A stretch of DNA of 64,000 nt from Pyrinomonadaceae bacterium (GTDB lineage Bacteria > Acidobacteriota > Blastocatellia > Pyrinomonadales > Pyrinomonadaceae), in assembly GCA_014380365.1 (NCBI GenBank), contig JACMJZ010000019.1, forward strand, positions 1 to 64,000, given 5' to 3'. The notes under the pieces are model-generated. The model had not been told where the DNA came from. It did no database searches and worked only from the letters and a program-made list of their open reading frames with translations. Positions within the stretch are counted from its first letter, which is position 1. Every line of letters starts with the position of its first letter. The position numbers and the translations under genes were made by a program. Shown in pieces: positions 50,231 through 63,700 of the stretch.

Positions 50231-51319
50231 ATGGCAGACGATACGACACAGAGCAACGCGTCGGCGAAAGGCGAGCGATCCAGGGTACAGGTCGCAGGAT
50301 ATTTCCTGATGCTCTGGCTATTGTTCTTCTTGATTTGCTTTGGTCTCGGTTATCCCACGCTGAACCGCTACGACCCACGCGCGACCGGCGGATTAAGCGA
50401 CACAGCAAAGTATTACGCGATGAGTACGGGCGGCGACCAGTCTGCGTTTCGAGAAGTCTTTCGCCGCCGCATCCTGGTGCCCGCCGTCGCGCGTCCTTTC
50501 TATTGGTTTGCCAGCAGGTTTCCAGGCACATGGGATCCGGGCTTCTTCGCGCTGCTGGTGGCTAACTCTCTTTTCTGCGCCACCACTGTCTGCTTCATCG
50601 TAAGCCTTGGAACCAGGCTCTTCAACGATCCGGCAATAGCTCTATTGGGAGCGACGCTCTACCTGCTTAGTTTCGCTGTCCCCAATCTGCTGCTTGCCGG
50701 GCTGGTAGATGCAGGCGAGGCCTGTTTCATGGCCATGCTTATTTGGGCGCTCCTCAACGGAAGATGGCTTCTCCTGCCGCTGTTGGGAATTGTGGGAGCG
50801 CTGGCGAAAGAAACGTTTGTTCCGTTTGCGTGTGTCTTCGCCATCAGCTGGTGGCTGATAGAGGAGAAACGCGACGAAACGCGCTGGGCCAGACGCCACC
50901 GGCATCAACTCATGTGGACCGCTGCCATGGGAGTAGTGGGCCTCGCTACGGTGATGTTGGTTTACTCGCAAGTTGCCGAACGTTTTGCGTGGCCGTGGGA
51001 CATTGCCCTGGAGGCAAGAGCAGACGTGAACTATTTCATGGCCGTCGCGCGTGCCATATCACAGCCTAACTTTTGGTATGTCTTCGGCTGGTTGATCCCG
51101 CTGGGCGTGTGGCGGCTGAGACTTTTTCCCAAGCCATGGGTGGTTGCATCGGTTACCACCGCTACGACAGCGTTACTATTAGGAGCCTTCATTGACGCGG
51201 GCGGGAGCATCGGTCGATCAGTTTTCAATATCAGCGGGCCGCTAATGAGTCTTTCGGTGGCAGTGCTGATCTCCCGACCCTCACAGGGGTTTTTAACGGA
51301 GACACTTCGGAAGAGCTAG
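50231..51319 (+). CDS. Polytopic membrane protein, unknown
   Basis: A 362-aa protein with about nine hydrophobic segments (FLMLWLLFFLICFGLGY, FALLVANSLFCATTVCFIV, WLLLPLLGIVGALAKETF, and others). An early hydrophilic stretch has YDPRATGGLSDTAKYY, DQSAFREVFRRRILVPAVARP, a layout like GT-C/glycosyltransferase-39-type or DUF2029-type membrane proteins. No catalytic Asp pair can be assigned with confidence. It is probably co-transcribed with the M61 gene (22 bp), but the relation is unknown. Confidence 0.7.
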   Translation: MADDTTQSNASAKGERSRVQVAGYFLMLWLLFFLICFGLGYPTLNRYDPRATGGLSDTAKYYAMSTGGDQSAFREVFRRRILVPAVARPFYWFASRFPGTWDPGFFALLVANSLFCATTVCFIVSLGTRLFNDPAIALLGATLYLLSFAVPNLLLAGLVDAGEACFMAMLIWALLNGRWLLLPLLGIVGALAKETFVPFACVFAISWWLIEEKRDETRWARRHRHQLMWTAAMGVVGLATVMLVYSQVAERFAWPWDIALEARADVNYFMAVARAISQPNFWYVFGWLIPLGVWRLRLFPKPWVVASVTTATTALLLGAFIDAGGSIGRSVFNISGPLMSLSVAVLISRPSQGFLTETLRKS

Positions 51320-51538
51320 TACTTAACGCCGAAGGCGTTGGCTAATCCCAGCCCAGGGTTTCCTACCCTGGGATTAGTTGAGATTGGGAATATTCGAACT
51401 CTGAAAGAGTTCGCGAGTCCTTCCTCATCGCCAGCAAATCTGCCAACTCCTTCAGAGTTAAGCGGGCAGGTGGAGCCCTTTCGTCCCAGGGTAGGAAACC
51501 CTGGGCTGGAATTAGCCAACGCCTTCGGCGTTAAGTAC
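51319..51538. repeat. Inverted repeat with 55-bp arms
   Basis: Arms 51319-51373 and 51484-51538 are inverted copies with one mismatch in 55 bp, the longest in the window. Each arm contains the palindromes AACGCCGAAGGCGTT and CCCAGGGTTTCCTACCCTGGG. The centre holds AACTCTGAAAGAGTT and AACTCCTTCAGAGTT, further palindromes. It begins at the stop of the membrane-protein gene. Confidence 0.9.
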
Positions 51539-51642
51539 AAACCTACTTTTTGCACAAGCCGGAGATACTGAGTTCGGCTGGAATGACTTTCTGTGCAAAG
51601 CCCCGACATGCGGGCAGGATGCCTGCGCTCCCGGGCTTGATC

Positions 51643-51673
51643 AAAATAAAAAGGGGCACGTCGGCCGTGCCCC
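51643..51673 (-). terminator. Rho-independent terminator of the giant protein gene
   Basis: On the minus strand GGGGCACG pairs with CGTGCCCC around a five-base loop and is followed by TTTTTATTTT. It lies 30 bp beyond the stop at 51704, in the right orientation. Confidence 0.88.
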
Positions 51674-51703
51674 ATCCCAAATACAAAGCAAGTGCTACTC
51701 GGT

Positions 51704-54700
51704 TTACTGCCCAGCCCGGCGTCGATACTCACCCGAGGTGATGAACGCCTTGACCATCTCGGCGGCGACGAAATCGCCGTTGAACTGATTCAGCTTGGCC
51801 AGCCAGAAGTCGTAGCCGGTATGGTCTGAATCAGGCGCTGCATTTGGATTGCGCCGCAGATATCCGAAGTACTGCATCAGCACAAAGGCCCGGTTAAATT
51901 CGGCGTTAACCAGATCCGAATCTTCCGCCACCGCCCGCAACACCTGGGCCCGCGTCTTGGTTGACGTTGAGAGATCGCTAACCAACTGATTGCGTTCTGC
52001 CTGCGACAAAGGATTGCCGGCATTGGCGTTCAGCTCGTCTACGAAATCCGCCGCTGTCATCCCCACGGGATAGTCTGTCGTAAACCTGGCTCGCTCGACG
52101 AACCGAGCGACGAATGCAGCCTTGTTGTTTTCCAAAGCGGCTTCCCAGCCAGTTTGTCCGACTATTACACCGAGCCCGATCTCCTGCGTGTCCAGTAGAA
52201 ATTCGCTGAACCTTACGACGGGTACCGGGAGCGTGTGCGCCCCGCCGTTGGTCGAATTGCCGGTCGCGTCTCCGTAGGCGGCTTTGTAAAGTCGTTCCAC
52301 GAAATAACCGGTGCCCTGGAATTCGATGGAGAGATAGAAGGCCGCCGAGACGTGGATGCGCTTGTTATCAATGCAAGCCTGGTCTGTACCGCAGGAAGTG
52401 ATCTGGTTGGTCCAGAAGGCGAGGCCACTCGCATCAGGCTCGCGGTTGAGAAAGTCGTGATAATGCTGACGGACAAAGTTTTCCGCATCATCGATTGGGT
52501 TTGTCGCCGGCTCGACCGGATCGTCGTCAATGGTCAGCGTTGCGGTTGCCGGTACGCCAAATACGGCGCCGCCGGTCAGGTTCGAGAGCGTCAGGGTTAG
52601 CGCTTCGGGTCCTTCAAGATAATTGTCCTGAGAGATCAGAACCGCGAAGGTCTTGGAAGTTTCACCAGCCGCGAATCGCAGCGTGCCCAGCGCCGTGGTG
52701 AAATCGCAGCGAGGTGAAGCGAAGCCGTTAACGGTTGCGCAGGGAACTACGGTGGCGGAGTTGCTGTCATCCGGAGTGGCATAGTCAACGGTTACCGCGC
52801 CTGAAGTGTCACCGGTCCGTTCGACGGTGACGGTCACGAAGCGCGAGTTTTCGGTAGTGTTGTAGGAGGCAGCGCTGAATCTGACGATCCCGCCCGCGGC
52901 ATCATCGTTGGTAATGGTTCCAGTGGCCGAACCAGGACTGGCGGCGTTGTAGCCCGTGCCGGCAGTCACCGTCAGGATTACGGTCTCATCCGATTCCCCG
53001 CTGGTGTCAGTGGCAGGGTCGATGGTTACAGCGGCGGTCGAATTTCCCGCGGCAAAATTGACCGTACCGCTAATTCCGTTAAAGCTGGCGGCGCCTGTCT
53101 GCGTGTAGTCGGTGCCGAAGGCGGCCGTACCGGAGACTGAGAAGTTCACTGTTAGCGCGCCCGTGGTCACGCCGTTGCGCGTGAAGGTGTAGACGAGATT
53201 CGGGACGCCATCTTCAGCCACCGAGCCCGGTGAAACTGCGACGGTCACGTCCGTATCGTCGGTCGTAATGGTTCCGGTAGCCGCGCTGGGGCTGGCGACG
53301 TTGTAGCCAGTTCCGGCAGTCACCGTTAGGACGGCCGTCTCATCCGATTCCACGGTGGCGTCGGCTGACGGGTCGAGGGTCACTGCGGCGGTCGAGTTTC
53401 CCGCGGCGAAATTGACCGTACCGCTGGTTCCGTTAAAGCTGGCGGCGCCCGTCTGGGTGTAATCGGTGCCGAAGGCCGCGGTACCGGCAACCGAGAAGTT
53501 TATGGTTAGCGCGCCGGTGGTCGCTCCATTGCGCGTGAACGTGTAGATGAGATTCGCAGCACCATCCTCCGTCACCGACGAAGGCGAGACCGCGACGGTT
53601 ACATCTGCGTCGTCGTTTGCAATGGTTCCGGTAGCCGAGCTGGGACTGGCGACATTGTAGCCAGCGCCGGCCGCGACTGTCAGGATTACGGTTTCATCCG
53701 ATTCCACGGTCGAGTCGGATGCCGGATCGACGGTTACGGCGGCGGTGCTGTTTCCGGCGGCGAAATTGATCGTACCGCTGGTTCCGTTAAAACTGGCGGC
53801 GCCGGTCTGAGCGTAATCGGTGCCGAAGGCGGCAGTGCCGGCAACCGAGAAGTTGACGGTCAGCACACCCGAGGTGACCCCCGTACGCGTAAAGGTGTAG
53901 ACGAGATTTGCAGCTCCATCCTCCGCTGTCGAGGAAGGTGAAACTGCGACGGTCACGTCCGTATCGTCGTTGGTGATGGTGCCGGTGGCCGCGGTAGGAC
54001 TGGCGTTGTAGCCGGCGCCGGAAGTGACCTCCAGGATCGCCGTCTCGTCCGATTCCACGGTGGAGTCGGCTGACGGGTTAATGGTTACTACGGCGATATT
54101 GCTTCCAGCGAGAAAGGTCACCGTACCGTTTGAATCGCTGAAGGAGTCGGCGCCTGTCTGCGTGTAATCAGTAGGGAAGGCCGCCGATCCCGAGACCGCG
54201 AAGTCGACGGTCAGCGGGCCGGTGGTCACCCCATTGCGCGTGAAGGTGTAAGAAAGATTCGAGGCTCCATCTTCTTGCACCGCCGCAGGCGAAACCACCA
54301 CCGTCACGTCGGTATCGTCGTTGGTGATGTTGCCCTGACCAAGAGCGTCGCCGATGGTGGCGTTGGTCGGGTTCGACAGGTTAACGGAGAACGCCTCATC
54401 AGGTTCAACCGTCGGGTCACCATTAACCGTAACCGTGAACTGCTTGGTCGTTTCTGACGGCAAGAAGAGCAAGGTCGTAGTCGGGATTGCGCTGAAGTCT
54501 GGCGTACCACTGGTCGACTCAGCTGTCCCATCAAGCGTCGCGTAATCCACCGTCGCGTTTAGTGCTGTGCTGCCGGTCTTGGTAACCGTAAACACATAGT
54601 CCGTTGTTTCGCTGTCGCCCTCCAGATGCGTCACGTCGTTTATCGTGAACGACGGCGGAGGGTCGTTATCGGTAATCGTCAACACCGCCGAGTGGGGATC

Positions 54701-57700
54701 AGCTTGCGCCTGAAGCGAATCGTCGTCGCCTTTTGTCGCGTTAATTACGGTCGAACCCAGCGAGAGCAGGACCGTTTCATTGCCCTCATAGACACTGTCG
54801 TCGTTAATGGTGACTGTGACCGTCTTGTTGGCAGTCTCGCCTTCTACGAAAGTAATCGATTCACCGGGGACTGCCGTGTAATCGCTGCCTGCGGTGGCGC
54901 TGCCATTACTGGTCGAGAAGGTGGTGGTGACCGAACCGTTGCTGCCGCCAACGCGCTTCACTGTAATCGAAGCCGTCACCCCAGCCTCGCCCACCGTGTA
55001 AGTTGCGTCTGTGAACTGAATGTCGCCTGCGGCACCTCCGATTGAGCCGTCGGTGATGATGGCGCACTGCGAGAATTCCGACGTGCTCGAGGAAGCGCCA
55101 GTCGACGTCGCCGTGGCGGTAATAACGTCACCGATATTCAGCAGCGGCGTGGGGTGGAAGCTGAACGAAACGTCGCCGTTGGCATCGGTTGGATCAGTTG
55201 TGATAGAGGCGAGATAGGTCTTCCCTTCGCCATTGCCAGACGTGTCGCATGCAGGACTCTGATAGAAATCAATAATGAACGTCTGGGGTGCCAACGGGTT
55301 CACAGTTGGCGTCGAGTTTAAAGTTCCGCTGATCGTCCGCGTGCTGCCCGTAACCCGGGCCACAGTAATGATGGGGAAGTTTTGCAGGTTGTTTGGACCG
55401 GTGTCCGTATCCATTGCATCGTTTGCTGTGACACCGTCCGTGCCGAGGTCAATACCCATATTGTTCGCGGTGGCGCCGCCATTCGAATAAATCGAGTTGC
55501 CGCGGATGGCGTTGCCCTGGGCGGCGGTGGTGGTCAGGTGTAAGCCGTCGCCGCCGTTAAAGGCAATGGTATTACCGTCACCCGCCTGGGTGCCGCCTAT
55601 CGTGTTGAATACCGCACCGCCGCCGGCGAAACTGATTCCGTTGCCGCCGTTGCCAAGCGTAGCAATGGCGTTGGCCTTTGTTCCGATCAGATTACCCAGC
55701 ACCAGAACGCTGTTGGTGCTCGTGAATGCGACTCCATCGCCGTCGTTGCCGGAGATAAGGTTGACGTCAGCGGGTGTAGATCCACCGATGGTCGCGCTGC
55801 TGCCGGTGTTGTTGATGCCATGGAGGGTGTTTCCCAGATCGAGCGTGCCACTCACGTCCGTGCCGATGTAGTTGCCAACCACGCTGTTGTTGGTTCCGCC
55901 CTGAAGGTCAAGGCCATGGCTGGTGAAACGATTGACGACCAGGCCGTTCACGCTTGAGGTGCTGGTGTTTAGGGTCAGACCTGACGCGCCTGATCCTGCG
56001 TTTTCGCCAGTCAACTCGAGTGTCAGGACGGCATCGTTGCCCGCCGCAGGAGTATTAGCCGAAGCGCCTGTCTGGCTGTAGCCATCAACCACCACGCGAT
56101 GCGTGATCGCCGGCAGACTCGACTCAGGACGAATCGACCACCAACTGTGCGGCCAATCCGGATCAATTGGATCGACTGCCGCCCCGACGAGTGTTGAGTC
56201 GTCGGCAGCAGTAGTTGTTGCCACATTCGCCAAGGTTACCTGATTGGCGACACCGTCGTCCGTGTAATAGAAGTGCCTCGGGTCGGTGGCTGGGATGTCG
56301 AAACTGATGCCGATGGCGTCAGCGCCGGGACTGCCGCTGACCGCCACGATCACTTCACGCAGGCTGCAGTGCGCGAGATTACATGTCCCATCATTGACAT
56401 CATCAGTGGTGTTGACGGTGAGCGACGTGCCGGGTGAATCGTCGTTCTGGATAGTTCCGCGACCCTGGCTGTCGTTAATCGTAGCCTCACTAGCATTAGA
56501 GAGGTCCACGAAGAACGTCTCGTTAGCCTCAACATTAGCATCGCGGCAGACAAGGATCGTAATCGTCTTCGTAGGTTCATTGGGCAGGAAAGTAAGCGAG
56601 CCGATTTGTGACACATAGTCGACGCTGCCGCCGCAGGCTCCGCCGCCGGTTGCCGCATTGGTAACGCCGTCCGCGGTGCCGAAATCAACGGTCGCCGTCA
56701 CCTCAGTGGCGCCGGTCCTGGTCACGGTGAAGACAAAGTTGGTGGTTGTGGCAGGGCCACTGGTCCCCTCGTTAGCGATCCTATCGCCGATCGACAGCGT
56801 CGGCGGCGCATCGTTGTTATTGATCGTTCCAGTAGCCGAATGATCGGGAGAGTCGGCAGGCCCATAGCCGGTGCCGGCGACGACGGTCAGAATCACCGTC
56901 TCGTCGGTCTCGTAAATGGCTTCAGTTACCGGATCGATGGTCACGGTGGCAGTGGTGACGCCATCAGCGAATTCCACCGTTCCACTAGATGAGGTAAACG
57001 AAGATGCGCCAGTCTGTGTGTAATCCGCAGGGAAGACGGCGGTGCCGCCCACGGAGAAGTTGACTGTAATCGCGCCGGTGGTAACGCCGGTGCGGGTAAA
57101 CGTATAAACCATCACCGGGTTGGTCAGCTGGTTGGGCGGATCATCTTCGGCGATCGGCGTCGGTGCGACGGCGACTGCGATGTCGGTATCGTCGTTTGCG
57201 ATCACGGCGCTGGCCGTGTCCGGAGTGCCAACGTTGTAGCCGGTGCCGGCCACGACCGTCATGTCCACAGTTTCATCCGGCTCCACGTCCGAATCGGTTG
57301 AGGGGTCAACAGTTATCGTGGCGGTAGTGCTGCCGTTCGGGATCACGATCGTGCCTTCGAGTGCGTCGTAGGTCGCCGCTCCGGTCTGACTGTAATCATC
57401 GGGGAACAAGGCCGTGCCGCAGACGGTGAAGTTGACCGTGATATCGCCCGCGGTAAGCGGAGTACGCGTGAACGTGTAGACGAGATTTGGCCCGCCGTCC
57501 TCGGCTGTGGTTGCGGGCGTCACTGTCACGCTCACTTCCGTATCGTCGTTGGTAATTGTGCCAACGCCCTGGTCGGTGGTGGTGGCGTTGACCGGACTTG
57601 TCAGGTTGACGAAGAACTGCTCGTCTGACTCGATGGTTAGATCACCGTTGACCTGAACGAGGAAATGCTTCTCCGTCTCATCCGGCGCGAAGGTGAAGGG

Positions 57701-60700
57701 GGTGCTAGCGCTCGTATAGTCTGAATCAGCCGTCGTGGCCGAGTTGTCGGCAGTGGCAGCAGTCACCGTGATGGTTTGATAAGACGGGTTCGACAAACTC
57801 ACTGTGAAATCGTACTCGGTGGTACCGGAGTTTCCTTCCGGATGCGTCACGTTGTCGATCAGGATTGTAGGCTGCGTGTCGTCGTTCGTGATCGTCAGCG
57901 TCACCGGGTTGTCGCCGGCAATTGCAGCGCCGCCCTGAGCATTTACGAGCTCGATGCTCACCGTCTCATTCAGCTCAAACTTGGTGTCGCCATTGACCGT
58001 GATGGGAATGTTCCGGTTGGTATCGTCGCCATTGGCCCAGGTTAGCGTACCGTTCGCTGCTGAATAATCTTCACTGGTTGCTGTGCCGTCAGTGATTTCA
58101 TAGTCGACAGACACCGCGCGGTCGGCGCCGCCGACGCGCTGAACCACGATATTGACGACGTGAGTGCCTGAGTTGGTTTCGGTGTCATTGGTGTTGGGCG
58201 CATTGGCCGCCGCAAATTTGATTTCGCCGAAAGCGATCGCCACTGCGGATTTGCACGCCGAGAACTCCGAGGTGTTGCCCGCGGAGTCAGTAGCAGTCGC
58301 GGTAACGACATCGTTTGCGTTTAGCGTTGCGGGATTGAACCTGAATGCGCCGAGGCCGTTGGCGTCGGTGGTTGTGCTCCTGGAGCCGAGATAGGTTCGA
58401 CCTTCGCCGTTCCCTGTCGGATCGCATGTGCCCGCCGGACTGGAATAGAAATCAATGGTGAAGGTCTGACTGGGCGTCGAGTCCAGAGTGCCGCTGATCG
58501 TGTTGGGAGTGCCTACGACAACCGCCGCTATCACGGGGAAGTTTTGCAGGTTGTTAGCGCCGGTATCGACGTCGTCGGCTGCGCCGTCGTCGTTGGCGGT
58601 GACGCTGTCAAGGCCGAGGTCGATACCGAGGCCGGTGTTCGAGTAAATGGAGTTGGCGCGAATCACGTTGCCGGTGCCGGATTGTATGAAGACGCCCTTG
58701 ATACCGTTGTTGGCAACCGTGTTGGCTTCGCCGGCAGCTGTGCCGCCGATGACGTTGTTGTTAGCGTTAACCGTGTGGATGCCGGCCTGGCCGTTCCCCA
58801 AAACTGCGCCGGCGCTGTTCGTGCCGATGAAGTTGCCCTTGATAACTGTGCTGTCACCGTTAACGCGAATACCGTCCTGGCCATTGCCGGCGATAACATT
58901 GGCTTCAAGAGCCGTAACGCCGCCGATGACCGTGTTCGGGCTGCTGATAAGTCTAATGCCGTCGCCCGCATTTGGGATCGTCGCCGTGCCTGCGGCGTTA
59001 GTGCCGATGTAGTTTCCCTTAAGGATGTTGCCGGTGGCGCCGGTGCCGGCTACCTGGATACCCTGCGCACCGCTCGTCGTGCCGCCGGAAATGACATTGC
59101 GATCAGCCGCGGTCGTGCCGCCAATGGTGTTGGTGCTGGCGCTACTGAGGTGAACACCATGCGCGCCATTGCCCGCCGTCGATGTGCCGGTGACGTCCGT
59201 GCCGATGAAGTTGCCGGCGACGACATTGTTGGTGTTGGACGTCAGGCGGATGCCGTCTAATCCAAAGCGGTTGACGATCAGGCCGCGCACCGAGCTGAGC
59301 GTCGCACTGAATTCAAGGCCGATGGCGGTTGGCCCCGCGTTCGTGCCGTCCAGCACGATCTTCAGTGCCGCGTCGTTGCCCACTGTTAGCGTGTTGGCAG
59401 AAGCGCCCGTCTGCGAGTAGCCGTTTATGTTCACCGGAGTGTCGACGGCTGGCAGCGCCGACGTGGGCTGGATGGTGCATACGCCGGTGAGCGAGTTGCA
59501 GCCGGCGTCGGTCGCCGCCGGGATCGCAAAGGTGATGCTGTTCGTGTCTGAGATTGCGTTTGCATTGGTGATCGCTTCGCGCAGCGAACAATCATCCAGA
59601 GAGCAGAAGCCATCGTTTGTGTCGTCGGTCTTGGTGACCACCAACGTGGCGGGAATTGGATCCTCGTCCGTGATCGTGCCGGTAGCCGCGCTAGGGCTGC
59701 CGACGTTGTAGCCAGTTCCCGAAGTAACGGTAAGGATGACGGTCTCGCTCGGCTCGTACGAAATATCTGTAGTCGGATCGATTGTCACATCAGCCGTAGC
59801 GTTGCCGGCGCCGAAGGTTACCGTGCCGGTGGATGAGGTAAAGCTCGCCGCACCGCTCGCCGTGTAGTCAGAACTGAACACCGCCGTACCGCCGACTGAG
59901 AAGCTGGCGGTCAGCGAACCGCTGGTGACGCCGTTGCGGGTGAACGTGTAAACCAGATTCGGCACGCCGTCTTCAACCACCGACGTCGGCGCCACCGTCA
60001 CGCTGACTTCGGTGTCGTCGTTGGCAATCGTCAGGGTGGCGGGGTTCGTGCCGCCAATGCTGGCGCCGGTCGCGGCGCTGAGCGTCAGATCTACGATCTC
60101 ATTTGCCTCGACAGTTGTGTCTCCGTGAACGGTGACCGTGAATGTCCTTTCGCTGCCGTCTCCGTCCGCCCAGTTAAAGTCGCCAGAAGCGGAGTCATAA
60201 TCCGATCCTGCGGTAGCCGCGTTAGTCACGCCGTCGCTGGTCGCGTAATGGACTGAGGCGGGACCGTCGCTGCCGCCAATGCGCTGAACGGTGATCGTGG
60301 CCGTATGCGTGCCAGTGTCCTGTTCGGTGTCGTTATAGTTGACAGCACTAAACTGAATGGTCCCCGGCGTCCCCGCAACCGCAGTGAAGCAAGCCGAGAA
60401 TTCCGAGGTGTTCCCGCTAGCATCCGCAGCCGTGGCAGTAATTACATCTCCGACGCTGAAGGCAGTTGCCGAATAGAAAGTGAACGACACGTTGCCGCTG
60501 CCGTCAGTATTGCCCGTCAAGACATTTCCCAGATAAGTCTTGCCTTCGCCGTTGCCGGAAGCGTCGCAGGCAGGGTTGGAGAAGAACTCAATCGTGTAGC
60601 CGGAGGTGCTGCTGACTGTCGTGTTCAGCGTTCCCGTGATCCTATAAGTCGTGCCCGTGACTTTCGCGCTGGCAAGTACCGGGAAGTTTTGCAGGTTGTT

Positions 60701-63700
60701 GCCGCCATTGTCCGTATCGCCTGCATCGTTGGGCGTCACCCCGTCAAAATTCCCATCGGGCGGAGGTGACAAATTAATACCCAGTGCCCCATTCTCGAAG
60801 AAGGAGTTTTGCGTGATCCGGATGTTCAGATGGTTGTTGCCGGGAACGCCGCCGAAGTAGTCAGGCTCGTCGCGGAACCCATCGCCGCCGTTGTAGGCGA
60901 TGATGTTGCTGCTGATCGTGTTGTTTGCGAAATTGGTGCAAACCGGTCTGAACCCAATCCCGCTATTGCCTACATTGCTCGCACCGGTGCGGTCGGTGCC
61001 GATCTTGTTGTTCGTAAAGGTACTGTTCAGGACGTCGCAACTGGAGAGGCCTATACCGGTGTTGCCCGAAATCAGATTGCCGGAGATCAGATAGCCGCTG
61101 GTCACACCGGCGGAAGCCCCGACTCCCAGCCCGGAAGCATTGGCAACCGCCGCCGTGCCCGCCGCATTAGTACCAATGTAGTTATTGAGAACCTGGGCAT
61201 TGTTGGCCCAAACGACCACTCCCGTGCTGCCGAAGCCGTTGATCACCAGATTGGCTATCACCGTGTTCGTGGCGCCGCTGCTCGCGTAGAACCCGCTAGG
61301 TGAACCCGAAAGCAGGCTACCGTTGATCACAACTTCCGGCCCATTCGCATTCGTCTCACCAGTGAAAGTTGTCTGTGAAGCGCCGTCGATCGTGACTCGT
61401 TGCGTAATTTCCGGAAGTGCCGTCGGCGTCGGTTGAATCGTGAACACTCCCGTGACTGCGCTGTAGCCCGGGTCCGCCAGCGGTATGTTGAAGGTGATCG
61501 TGCTCGTATCAGAACTGAAGTTCGCCGCGTTGATCGCCTCGCGCAAACTGCAATTGCCCGGTAGACACACGTTATCTGTGTCGGCAGTCTTGGTGACCAC
61601 CAACGTGGCTGGTGGACTATCGTCGTTGGTAATGGTGCCGGTGGCTGAACTGGGCATTCCGACGTTATATCCAGAGCCCGGGGTAAGCGTTAGCAACACA
61701 GTCTCGTTGGCTTCATAGTCCGTATCCACCGCGGGGTCGATCGTCACTACGGCCGTGGAGTTGGTCCCGGTGAAGGTGACGGTGCCGCTGGTCGCGCCGA
61801 AGGTGGCGGCGCCCGTCTGCGTGTAGTCCGTGCCAAAGGCCGCCGTGCCACCCACGGTAAAGTCCACCGTCAGCGTTCCAGTCGTGTTGACGGTGCGCGT
61901 GAAAGTGTAATCGAGATTTGTCCCGCCATTTTCCAGGACAGACGACGGCGACACCGCCACGCTCACGTCCGCGGCCACCACGGTCAGCACTACGTCATTG
62001 CCGTTCGTGCCGCCGACGTAAGTAATCGTCGCGCCGAAGGCTGAGCCGAGGAAGTTGGGAATAGTCGCTCCCGGCGGCAGGCCGTTGAACTCGCCTGTGA
62101 TCGGATCAGAGTCATCGTTGTTGACGATGGTAAAAGTCTGGCCGGCGGCGGGCGTGTGCGAGCCGCTGAGCACAAGGGTGACGCCGGTGATGTTCACAAT
62201 CCCGGCGACGTTGAGTTGGGTGTATTGCGTATCTACCGTCAGGCCATCGATGACGATCGCCAGATCGCTGCCGAATGACAAGGTACTGGCAGTTACATCC
62301 GTAGATGACTTTACGGGCTTCACTGCCGCGGGCGAATTGCCCGGATCGAGGAGCAACGTGCCGCCGCCCGTGTTCACTTGACCACCGCTGATGATGACAT
62401 CGCTGCCGCTCACCAACTGCATGTTTGTGCTCAACGCGCGGGTGATGTCAGCACTGACGGTGATCTGGCCGCTGTTGGCATCGCCGAGGTTGAGCGTGCC
62501 GGCGGTGATTCGATCCAACTCTGCGTCGGTCAAGCCAAGAGTTCCAGTCGCATCAGCGGCGCCTAAATCAATGGACCGGCTGTTGGTTTTCTGGCGCAGC
62601 GTGACGGTATTGGCCCCCGCGTTGATAGTCTCCGTGCTGGCGATGTTGATCGTGTCAGCGATGAAGGAGTTGCTCGCCCCGGTCAGCGTTATTGTCGTGG
62701 GGATGCCGAGCCCGATAGTGATCCCGGTGCCGACGGCGGGATCCGTGCTGCCGGGGGTGCCGGTCATAGTCAGGTTGGCCGTGCCGGTAGTCGTGATGGC
62801 CGACTGGTCCTGTACCTGAATGCCGTGATTGATGGATCCCGTGGTGTCGATGGCCGTGCCGGTAAGCGCGATGTCGCCGTTTACGGAGGAAACGGTACAG
62901 ACTCCACTAATGAGGACGCCTCGATTCATTTCGCTGCCGTCTCCGCCAGTGCCCACTATGGTTATTTTGGCGGCGCCCGCAGCGGTTACGTCGGCGCCAT
63001 TCACCATATTCACCCCGATGTGGGTTGAGCCTGTCCCGCTGCCACCTTGACCGGTGATTGAGATATCGCCCGCCGCCGAACTGATCTGACTAGAAAACAT
63101 CGAGACTCCATTATTCCCAGTGGTGCCGCTTCCTCCGGTGCCATTTAGCGTAATTGTTCCCGCTCCTACGGCCATGCTCGTCGAGGAAATCACGCCGTCA
63201 AACGCGCTTATGCCGGTGTGAATTGCCGTAGAGGCGTCCAAGCCTCCTTTGCCGGTCAGGTTAATTGCACCCGTGCCGGAAGTGGTGAGCCCCGCGTCGA
63301 AGAAACTAATCCCCATGAAGTTACCGGCCGTTGTACCGGCGGCATTCGCCTCAAGCGTAAGAGCGCCGTTCACGACACTGATACTCGAGCCGGTTTGGAA
63401 GGTGATATTGCGTGCGGTTCTTAGCGAGACCGTGCCGGTGCCTGAGGTAGTTAGATCGCTGGTCGAAGATGGCAGACTGATCGTGCCCGTGGCATAGGCT
63501 GCCAGATTCTTGTTGGCTGCGAGAGCCAGGGGACCGGTGAGCCCGATCGTGCTGAAAGGATTCGCGACCGAACCAATCGTCAGACTGGCATCGAGATCGG
63601 GTGTGCCGTTGAAAGTGAGCGTGTCGGCCGGGTCGCCGCGGTTGATGGTTACCGAGCCGGACGGGTTCATGAAATCGGTTTGTTCAAAAGTCGCGCCGCT

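Noticed and set aside
52911-54323. Possible CRISPR or satellite array
   Set aside because: The 354-bp units are coding and in frame as Calx-beta-like repeats; there are no short repeats with unique spacers.
60305-60769. Plus-strand 154-aa frame opposite the giant protein
   Set aside because: It lies wholly within the antisense of a repeat-rich gene and resembles no protein.
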